Translations under genes and position numbers: made by a program | DNA from: Latescibacteria bacterium UBA6620 | Lineage (GTDB): Bacteria; Latescibacterota; UBA2968 | Length of the DNA: 64,000 bases | Direction: 5' to 3' | NCBI GenBank assembly: GCA_002433075.1 | Contig: DJHM01000018.1 | Span: 1-64,000, forward strand | Shown: positions 57,608 to 64,000 of the stretch, piece by piece | Numbering within the stretch: the first letter of the stretch is position 1 | Layout: each line of letters starts with the position of its first letter | Notes under the pieces: model-generated | What the model was told of the DNA's origin: nothing | Database searches by the model: none | What the model saw: only the letters and a program-made list of their open reading frames with translations

Positions 57608-59281
57608 CTATTTCTTCTCGCCGTAAACTCGTTCTCCGGGGGGCCACTTGGTGATCTTCACCGGAAGGTAGTCGACCCGGGATGATCCGTCATCCTCACG
57701 GTAGGCCAGGCTGTGCGACAGGAACTGGTCGTCGTCGCGTTCGGGGAAGTCCGTGCGCTGATGTGAACCCCGAGACTCTTCGCGCTGGAGAGCTGACTGA
57801 ATGATCGTTTCCGCGACGTCGAGCATATAGCCCAGCTCGAGAATGGACGTCAGTTCCGTATTGAAGGTCATGCTCCGATCTTCGACCTTCACTCTTGAAT
57901 AGCGCTCCTGGAGTTCCCTGATCTTCTGGGACGATTGCTCGAGTGTATCCCGCGAACGATAGATTCCAGCCCCGGATTCCATCGTTTCGTGCATCTCGCT
58001 CCGGATGTCGGCTACTTTTTCCGTGCCGTCTGAATTCAGCAAGGTGTTCAGGCGGTTTTCCTCGTCCAAAACCTGGGATTCGATGCCATTCGTGAACCCC
58101 TGGTGCGCCTTCGCGAACTCCGCTGCCGATCGCCCTGCCCTTGCTCCGAACACCAGCAGTTCCGTCAGGGAATTGGATCCCAAGCGATTTGCGCCATTGA
58201 TACTGACGCAGGCGACCTCGCCCGCCGCGAACAGACCGCCGAGGGGGGTGGCTGAGTCGATGTCTGTGTGAACCCCCCCCATGACGTAGTGGATGACCGG
58301 TCGGACAGGAATCATCTCCTTAACAGGATCAATATTCTCGTACTTCAAACACAGTTCCCGCACGAAAGGAATCCGCGAATCGATGATTTTCTCGCCCAAA
58401 TGACGGACGTCGAGGTGGACGTAGTGACCGTATTCACCCTCGAGAGTTCGACCTTTCTCCTGCTCCTTCACGAAGGCCTGGGACAGCCGGTCGCGAGGCC
58501 CGAGCTCCATTGAACGAAGGACCGGCTTGGGATGCGGCGTACCCAGGTCGTAATCCTGGAGGTATCGATAGCCGTCCTTGTTGACGAGGATACCGCCCTC
58601 CGCTCGAGAGGCTTCCGTGATCAGGATGCCCGTGAACGGCAGGCCGGTCGGGTGGTACTGGATGAACTCCATGTCCTTGAGCGGGACACCGGCTCGGTAG
58701 GCGAGGGCCATTCCGTCGCCGTTCTTGATGTTGGCGTTGGTCGTGAAGGGAAAGATTTTTCCACAGCCGCCTGTACTGAGGATCACAGACCTTCCCAGGA
58801 TGGGCTGGATGCGGCCGGTGGCCAGTTCGACGGCAACCACGCCCTGACAGCGTCCGTCTTCAACGAGCAGGCGCGTGACGAACCATTCGTCGAATCTCTC
58901 GATCGGGTCGTACTTGAGGCTCGTCTGAAAAAGGGTGTGGAGCATGTGGAATCCGGTCTTGTCAGCCGCATACCACGTGCGTTGGATTTTCATTCCACCG
59001 AAGGGACGCACGGCAACCGTTCCGTCTTCCTCGCGGTTCCACGGACAGCCCCAGTGCTCGAGCTGGAGCATCTCTTTGGGGGCCTCGTTGACGAACGCTT
59101 CGACGGCATCCTGGTCGCACATCCAATCGGCGCCGGAGATCGTATCGTAGATATGGTCTTCGAGGCTGTCGTTCGGTTTGATGACCGCGGCTGCGCCGCC
59201 CTCGGCGGATACCGTGTGGCTTCGCATTGGATAAACCTTGGAAACCACCGCGATGGTCAACGTCGGGTCACTCTCGAACAC
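57608..59281 (-). CDS. frdA: Fumarate reductase flavoprotein subunit, unclear N-terminus
   Basis: A 557-residue form from the first canonical start (GTG 59281), holding VSKVYPMRSHTVSAEGGAAA (FAD-His attachment), PTGLPFTGILITEASRAEGG (active site), DVRHLGEKIIDSRIPF and GANRLGSNSLTELLVFG. However, the FAD dinucleotide motif VVIVGGGGAGLRAAIA is encoded in frame just upstream, where no ATG, GTG or TTG exists back to the lonN stop at 59477. An ATG at 59400 lies in another frame. So the true start uses a rare codon or a frameshift separates it. Without the motif the enzyme would not bind FAD. Confidence 0.85.
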   Translation of the reverse strand: MFESDPTLTIAVVSKVYPMRSHTVSAEGGAAAVIKPNDSLEDHIYDTISGADWMCDQDAVEAFVNEAPKEMLQLEHWGCPWNREEDGTVAVRPFGGMKIQRTWYAADKTGFHMLHTLFQTSLKYDPIERFDEWFVTRLLVEDGRCQGVVAVELATGRIQPILGRSVILSTGGCGKIFPFTTNANIKNGDGMALAYRAGVPLKDMEFIQYHPTGLPFTGILITEASRAEGGILVNKDGYRYLQDYDLGTPHPKPVLRSMELGPRDRLSQAFVKEQEKGRTLEGEYGHYVHLDVRHLGEKIIDSRIPFVRELCLKYENIDPVKEMIPVRPVIHYVMGGVHTDIDSATPLGGLFAAGEVACVSINGANRLGSNSLTELLVFGARAGRSAAEFAKAHQGFTNGIESQVLDEENRLNTLLNSDGTEKVADIRSEMHETMESGAGIYRSRDTLEQSSQKIRELQERYSRVKVEDRSMTFNTELTSILELGYMLDVAETIIQSALQREESRGSHQRTDFPERDDDQFLSHSLAYREDDGSSRVDYLPVKITKWPPGERVYGEKK

Positions 59282-59476
59282 AGCAATGGCGGCTCGGAGA
59301 CCTGCCCCGCCGCCGCCAACGATGACGACATCATATACAGGTGCTTCTGTTGGTTGGGCGGGGAGTTGGAGGGCGAAAGGTAGCGCGAGGGTGTCTTCAT
59401 CTACGGAGAGAGCCTGGTGACTGGACAGAGCGGGGTTCGTGGATTTCTGTCGATCCTTAAGACACCGATCGGGGCG

Positions 59477-60079
59477 TCACGCTTTCCCGTTCCCGCGCAT
59501 TTTCCGGTCGGCGTCTTGAAGATTCTCGATGCTGCCCTCCAGGATCCCCGCGATTTCCTCTAGTCGGTCGCCTGCGTTGCGCATTTCGAGAAGTTGTTGC
59601 TGACGTTCTAGGGGAAGCCCCAGACTCGCAGCGATGGTGTAGGAGAGGGCGCGCTCGTCCGTTTCATCGGCGTTGGGACGAATCCAGCCGAGCGTGATTT
59701 TCAGTGCGTTCGAATACAATTCACGGGCACGGTCGACGAGTGTGGCGTCAGGTAAGTCTTCCTCGTCGGGCAAGGTCTCAACGATGCCAGTGATGTAGGG
59801 GGCATCGTGATGTTCGTCGAGCAAGTTGAAACGTTCCGTGCCCTGAACCACGATGTTCAGGCGCCCGTCCGGGAACCTGTCGACGACGTCCGCAATTCTG
59901 GCTGAGCAGCCGATGCTTCGATGATCGTCATCCTGACCCCACACGATACCAAACTCCTTATCCTCCTCGATACACAGGTTCGTCATTGTCCGGTACCGCT
60001 CCTCGAAAATGTGCAGAGGAACGTGGCACGAGGGCAGGAGGACGAGATCGAGCGGGAAGAGTGGGATTTCGTCTGGCAC
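59477..60079 (-). CDS. Lon N-terminal (LonN) domain protein
   Basis: A 200-residue protein consisting only of the Lon substrate-binding domain: IPLFPLDLVLLPSCHVPLHI, FEERYRTMTNLCIEEDKEFG, RFPDGRLNIVVQGTERFNLL and a helical C-terminus (QQQLLEMRNAGDRLEEIAGI). No ATPase or protease part is present. Such stand-alone proteins may modulate proteolysis or bind unfolded chains. The start codon is GTG. Its gene lies upstream of frdA on the same strand, with 195 bases to the frdA canonical start. Confidence 0.85.
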   Translation of the reverse strand: MPDEIPLFPLDLVLLPSCHVPLHIFEERYRTMTNLCIEEDKEFGIVWGQDDDHRSIGCSARIADVVDRFPDGRLNIVVQGTERFNLLDEHHDAPYITGIVETLPDEEDLPDATLVDRARELYSNALKITLGWIRPNADETDERALSYTIAASLGLPLERQQQLLEMRNAGDRLEEIAGILEGSIENLQDADRKMRGNGKA

Positions 60080-60090
60080 GTGGTTGCCGT

Positions 60091-62292
60091 TCAGGGAGAA
60101 CCGGGCTGAAAGCGAAGGTCGCCGAAACGATCTGCGTCCTCAGGAGCCCCGTAGGTGACCGACCAGGAAAGCCGATCTGTCTGCGAGACGACAGACAGGT
60201 TGAATCGAAGCACCGGAAAACTTGCGATCGGAAGTAATGTTTCGAGGCTCCAGTGGCCATCCGCCACGAGAGATCCGATCGGAAGTGGCCGCTCCCGGTT
60301 ACTTCGACCCAGGGCGTTGACCCGGTAGGTTTCCTGGTCCTGTCCGTTCGGCGTAGTGAGGACAATCTCGACCCGACGATCGGCATCGGTGGGGGCTGGC
60401 CCAAGGGTTGTGTGTGGAGGCGTTGAGAAGTCTGTCTGAATCGCCACGTAGAGACTGTCGGCGTAGCGTCCGACACGTCCGATCAAAGAACGCGGTCCCG
60501 GTCTTGCGTCTTCGTCGTGGGCGAGGTCTCCGATGACGTTGGCTAATGAATCCGGAAGACCGTCCATTGTCGGCCTCTTCTGCAGATCAGGCACCTCGAT
60601 CATCGGACGGTTCTGGTAGGGAACGTCCAGATGGTCCAGGGCCTCAAACGCCGCACGACGGACAGGGCCGAAGGGGGCACGCTCGTAGATTTCCAGTAAC
60701 GGCGCGATGGAGCGATAGTCACCGATCGTGCCGAGTGCGTCGATTGCGGCTACGTTGTCGCCTCTTGCGGAGTCGATGAGGGCGGAAATGACGCGGTAGT
60801 TGCGCGTGCCCAGTGCGGCAATTCTGTCGGCTGCTGCTGCGGCGACCGCCTGGTGCGGATGCCGGAGAAGCGCGATGATGCTGGCCACGTGGTCGGGCCG
60901 GTGTCGGACCGGACGGTAGGCACGAATCAGATACGACAGGACGAAGGGATCGTCTTCTTCGTCGGGGTTGAGTCGCCAGTCCGTTTCACGGTAGCCTTCG
61001 GTGTAGTTCGCGATTGATCGCGCCGCGTAGGCTCGAACAGACGGTGCCTTGTCGGACAGCAACGTGCTGAGCACATCGGTGTGACCACGAGAGAGCAGTG
61101 CATAGGCGGCGCCCAACCTTACGCTCTCGCTGTCCCACGTTGTCAGATCGATCAACGTCTCGTCGTGAACAAGGTCGCTTCTGTTCTGAAGCAACCAGAC
61201 AGTGGGATATCTTGTTTCCTCAGCGGCGAGGAATTCGGATAGAATGCGTGACTGTCGTGGCGGCGCAAGGCGTGATGAAGCTTCGACCGTGGCCCCGATC
61301 TCCAGATAGGAAGCATCTTCCGATTCGTCAGAACCCACGAATGGAACTTCTCCGCTCCGCTGGGATCGGTCTGGAACGAGGAAGACGGGATTGCCCAATG
61401 TCCGGTATCCCGACGCGTTCTCGAGGACCGGTCGGATGTAGGTCCGATGGTGAAGCGGGAGGAAAAAACGCTCGCTCCACACGGTCTCGTCCGGTTGGGT
61501 GACCCAGACGACCTCCCCATCGGCGATGAGGCTTACGCGCGTGATGGGGTCTCTGGCGTGGGCTTGCATCCGGACGTAGGCTTCGCCCTCGAAAAATGCG
61601 GTCTGGCCGAACGAACTGCCCTGGACTTCAAAATCGATGCGGATATCGTCGTTTTGAGAAACGAAGGAAGATCCACGCCGAAGACCGTTCACGACGTCTT
61701 CATTCGTGTTGGAGCGCGCCTTGACGTAGGTCCGATGTCTGTGTCCGGGGGCCTCATCCGTATTGGAGCCTGCAATGAACACCCGACTCCCTGCTCTGAG
61801 CAGCCTGTCCCAGCCGGCCCCGACTTCGACCTCAGGGGACCACGTACCATTTCGGGATGCGGTCAGGAGGAATGACGAGGCGGAGGTGTCGGCTGTATCG
61901 AGTTGCACGACGCCCTGCTGCGTCTCAGCGACAGCAAGGAGGCGGTCCAACTGGTTCGGTACCGGGCTGCGGGGATCCAAGCCGTAGATGATGCCGCTTC
62001 GGTTATCGGATGACCAGCCACTGGCCACGATGGGTGTGACCCGAGGTACGTTCAGATCGGCTTCCTGGAGGATCTCGTCCAGACCGACGAAGGATCCTGT
62101 GCCTGGCGGCGACGAGAGTATGACCCAATCCAGGTCGGACTCTGCGGCCTGAAGCACGCGCTCCTGGATGGATGCCGAACTGGTGGCAGGGTCGAACAAT
62201 GCAACGTCGCCGGCTTGCCAGGCCCAATCCGCTCGCGACTCGATCGTGAGCGTCGTGACAAGGGCCAGAAGGGAAAAAGGTAATAGGCGCAT
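60091..62292 (-). CDS. Secreted PHP-like / HEAT-repeat / carbohydrate-binding-like protein
   Basis: About 733 residues. The signal peptide is RLLPFSLLALVTTLTIESRA. Residues 25-270 resemble CehA/McbA-type PHP hydrolases (ILSSPPGTGSFVGLDEILQE, then AGWDRLLRAGSRVFIAGSNT and HRHRTYVKARSNTNEDVVNG), but the N-terminal HxH metal ligands are absent, replaced by WAWQAGDVALFD. HEAT-type repeats span roughly 380-590 (LGAAYALLSRGHTDVLSTLL, VASIIALLRHPHQAVAAAAA, VAAIDALGTIGDYRSIAPLL). The last 150 residues (SLYVAIQTDFSTPPHTTLGP, LSVVSQTDRLSWSVTYGAPE) look like a CBM9/DOMON beta-sandwich. It is likely a periplasmic binding or scaffold protein. It starts four bases after dsbD. Confidence 0.7.
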   Translation of the reverse strand: MRLLPFSLLALVTTLTIESRADWAWQAGDVALFDPATSSASIQERVLQAAESDLDWVILSSPPGTGSFVGLDEILQEADLNVPRVTPIVASGWSSDNRSGIIYGLDPRSPVPNQLDRLLAVAETQQGVVQLDTADTSASSFLLTASRNGTWSPEVEVGAGWDRLLRAGSRVFIAGSNTDEAPGHRHRTYVKARSNTNEDVVNGLRRGSSFVSQNDDIRIDFEVQGSSFGQTAFFEGEAYVRMQAHARDPITRVSLIADGEVVWVTQPDETVWSERFFLPLHHRTYIRPVLENASGYRTLGNPVFLVPDRSQRSGEVPFVGSDESEDASYLEIGATVEASSRLAPPRQSRILSEFLAAEETRYPTVWLLQNRSDLVHDETLIDLTTWDSESVRLGAAYALLSRGHTDVLSTLLSDKAPSVRAYAARSIANYTEGYRETDWRLNPDEEDDPFVLSYLIRAYRPVRHRPDHVASIIALLRHPHQAVAAAAADRIAALGTRNYRVISALIDSARGDNVAAIDALGTIGDYRSIAPLLEIYERAPFGPVRRAAFEALDHLDVPYQNRPMIEVPDLQKRPTMDGLPDSLANVIGDLAHDEDARPGPRSLIGRVGRYADSLYVAIQTDFSTPPHTTLGPAPTDADRRVEIVLTTPNGQDQETYRVNALGRSNRERPLPIGSLVADGHWSLETLLPIASFPVLRFNLSVVSQTDRLSWSVTYGAPEDADRFGDLRFQPGSP

Positions 62293-62296
62293 CGAC

Positions 62297-64000
62297 TCAG
62301 CGGGAAGTCGTTTGTAGGGCGTGGTGGAGGAACCGCTGGAAACGTGCGGCATCACGGGTCATTCCCGGGAACCGAACCACCTCGGAGCCTGTATCTGTCA
62401 GGACTACATAAAAGGGGAGAGCAACCGTACCGAACCGGTCTTGTTGAAAGGCCCGGTTTCGGTCGTAACGGTCCCCCTGGCCGTCCGTGTAGAGTTGGAC
62501 ACGCACGTACTGTTCCAGTGAGGCTCTGATATCGGGCCGGGTGAAAATGTTGGCTTCCATCCATCGGCAGTTCGTGCAGGCGTAGCCGGTGAAATCGATG
62601 AAAATGGGCTTCTCCTCTTCTTTGGCGATTCGGTAGGCATCCTCCAGGTCATCCAACCACACCAGCTCTTCAGCGCCGGCAGTGGAGTGTCCCCCGCCTT
62701 GCGAGTAGGGGGGGAAGAAGGCGTCCAATTCTCCAAGGGGCGCGCCAAAGAGCCCTGTCGTGAGCAGGAAGCTGAAGGCCAGGCACCCGACGGCGCTCAT
62801 CAGACGGAAGGGACCTACGGACTCGACCGGTGTGTCGTGAGGGAGGCGGACCTTGCCGAGCAGGTAGACACCACACAATACGAAGAGGGCGATCCAGATC
62901 GACAGGAAAATTTCGCGTGACAGGATGCCCCAGTTCCAGACGAGGTCGACGTTGCTCGCAAATTTGAGGGCGGCCGCAAGCTCCAGAAAGCCCATCACGA
63001 CTTTTACCGAGTTCAGCCAGCCGCCACTTTTGGGCAGGGCGTTCAGGCTCTGAGGAAAAAGTGACAGGAAGAAGAAGGGGAGCGCAAAGGCAGCGGAAAA
63101 GGCCAGCATTCCAGCGATCGCCCAGATCCACGTGCCCTGCGTTGTGAGAACGAGAAGAGTTCCCACGAATGGGGCCGTACACGTAAACGAAGTAACCGAA
63201 AACGTGAGGCCCATCAGCAGGATACCAGCGTGACCACCGGCCTGGGAACGATTCAGTCGATTGACGAGAACGGTGGGAAGCTGGATTTTGAACAGCCCGA
63301 AGAGACTGAGCGCGAAGACGACGAACAGGACCGCGATGGCAATATTCACCCACGGGTTAGCCGCGAAAAGAGCAGCCCCCGAGGCCCCCAGGGTGGAGGC
63401 CAGAACGATGCCGAGGGCAGTGAATGTCAGGATGATGCCGAGGCAGTAGAGGACCGACCGACCGATTGGGCCGGCTGCTTCTTGGCTTCCGCTCTCGCCC
63501 TGCTTCGTAAAGAACGAAACGGTGATCGGGACCATCGGAAACACGCACGGCGTCAGAAGGGCGAGGAACCCCATGGTGACCGAAAGATAGAGGAACGCAC
63601 CAAACCCTGTGGAAATCGCTCGGTCGACGTCGACCGTACTGCCTGTTCCATCGAAAAAGATCGTCGAGACAGGATCCACGTTGGCGTAGGTCTCTCGCGC
63701 CGGGCCAGATTGGATTGAGAGAGGAATAGAGAAGGTGTGGGTTTCAGGGGGGAGACACGCATTCTCGTTGCAAAGCATGTAGGTGATGGAACCCGTCAGT
63801 TCGTGGGGCTCAATCGTGGCCGAAGGTTCCACCAGGACACGGGCGTTGAACGTTACGGCTTTACCGTAGTATTCGACGGGAATGTTGAAGTTAGGATCGT
63901 GCGTGACGATGGGAGGGGGCTGAAGGATGTTGCCGACACGGCTGAAAGGATGACGCCCACCGACGATGATCTCAGTCGGGATTGCCCCCCCGGGGGGCGT
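62297..64000 (-). CDS. dsbD: Thiol:disulfide interchange protein DsbD, 5' end outside window
   Basis: The reading frame is open to the window edge. The visible part has the end of the periplasmic alpha domain (NIPVEYYGKAVTFNARVLV and YMLCNENACLPPETHTF, with its Cys pair). Eight membrane helices follow, with the two redox Cys in LLTPCVFPMVPIT and VTSFTCTAPFVG. The C-terminal thioredoxin domain carries TGYACTNCRWMEANIF (CxxC). DsbD moves electrons from cytoplasmic thioredoxin to periplasmic partners. It is followed by the PHP-like secreted protein after four bases, so the two are co-transcribed. The real start lies beyond base 64000. Confidence 0.92.
   Translation of the reverse strand, partial: TPPGGAIPTEIIVGGRHPFSRVGNILQPPPIVTHDPNFNIPVEYYGKAVTFNARVLVEPSATIEPHELTGSITYMLCNENACLPPETHTFSIPLSIQSGPARETYANVDPVSTIFFDGTGSTVDVDRAISTGFGAFLYLSVTMGFLALLTPCVFPMVPITVSFFTKQGESGSQEAAGPIGRSVLYCLGIILTFTALGIVLASTLGASGAALFAANPWVNIAIAVLFVVFALSLFGLFKIQLPTVLVNRLNRSQAGGHAGILLMGLTFSVTSFTCTAPFVGTLLVLTTQGTWIWAIAGMLAFSAAFALPFFFLSLFPQSLNALPKSGGWLNSVKVVMGFLELAAALKFASNVDLVWNWGILSREIFLSIWIALFVLCGVYLLGKVRLPHDTPVESVGPFRLMSAVGCLAFSFLLTTGLFGAPLGELDAFFPPYSQGGGHSTAGAEELVWLDDLEDAYRIAKEEEKPIFIDFTGYACTNCRWMEANIFTRPDIRASLEQYVRVQLYTDGQGDRYDRNRAFQQDRFGTVALPFYVVLTDTGSEVVRFPGMTRDAARFQRFLHHALQTTSR

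Noticed and set aside
58532..59383. A 283-codon plus-strand frame opposite frdA
   Set aside because: It is a shadow of a highly conserved flavoprotein subunit.

Overview
The window is GC-rich bacterial DNA, densely coded on both strands in short runs of overlapping genes. No rRNA, tRNA, CRISPR array or intact mobile element was seen. The gene content is five arylsulfatase-family sulfatases, two phytanoyl-CoA dioxygenase-like proteins, aldo/keto reductases, an enolase-superfamily dehydratase, a sugar isomerase, an uxuA-like mannonate dehydratase and DUF-type membrane proteins, beside a four-subunit fumarate reductase and DsbD. This suggests an uncultured heterotroph specialised on sulfated or acidic sugars. 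The mix resembles sulfatase-rich Latescibacterota-type genomes, but that placement is an inference from gene families only.

Layout. 1-935: remnants of an IS3-type transposase and a histidine kinase. 1126-9272: two MFS transporters, an aldo/keto reductase, a sulfatase, a SIMPL protein, a pentapeptide-repeat protein, and three broken genes (PilZ, receiver, Gfo/Idh/MocA). 9438-12689: a small Cys protein, a three-hairpin repeat, an enolase-superfamily enzyme and a sulfatase on the minus strand. 12778-25261: a plus-strand catabolic run of S9 peptidase, PhyH, holin-like protein, two tandem sulfatases, aldo/keto reductase, a decayed heparinase II/III-type lyase, sugar isomerase, (alpha/alpha)6-type protein and PhyH. 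25276-28314: ankyrin pseudogene, gamma-glutamyltransferase and formyltransferase-like protein (minus). 28438-33968: epimerase, PabB-PabC fusion, DegT aminotransferase and two broken genes. 33992-39083: DCC/lipase-maturation-factor fusion, DUF445 protein and response regulators (minus). 39550-43703: an RND pump followed by a truncated second pump. 43801-49506: SRPBCC protein, a DUF1537 kinase-PdxA fusion, RsmJ-like methyltransferase, sulfatase and zinc-ribbon protein. 49651-55408: DUF3500 protein, SRPBCC protein, broken receiver, OmpR-type regulator, then a coupled operon of a zinc-finger protein, an unknown protein and UxuA. 55513-64000: TPR-like protein, FrdDCBA, Lon-N protein, a PHP-like/HEAT/CBM-like secreted protein and DsbD (minus, cut by the window edge).

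How they fit together. The sulfatases would remove sulfate from glycans or small sulfated sugars. The lyase-type, PhyH, aldo/keto reductase, enolase, isomerase, acid-sugar kinase-PdxA and mannonate dehydratase proteins could process uronic or aldonic acids towards central metabolism. FrdABCD would link that to fumarate respiration or succinate oxidation.

The most striking global feature is gene decay. Eleven genes are interrupted by in-frame stops, frameshifts or deletions, and they fall mainly in signalling and sugar-catabolic families. Four of them carry one single in-frame stop in an otherwise intact reading frame. The strongest candidates for unusual biology are the DUF1537-PdxA fusion, the MerR-receiver fusion facing an AT-rich palindrome-rich region and an RND pump, the coupled zinc-finger/unknown/UxuA operon behind a complex divergent promoter region, and the metal-ligand-less PHP-like/HEAT/CBM protein.
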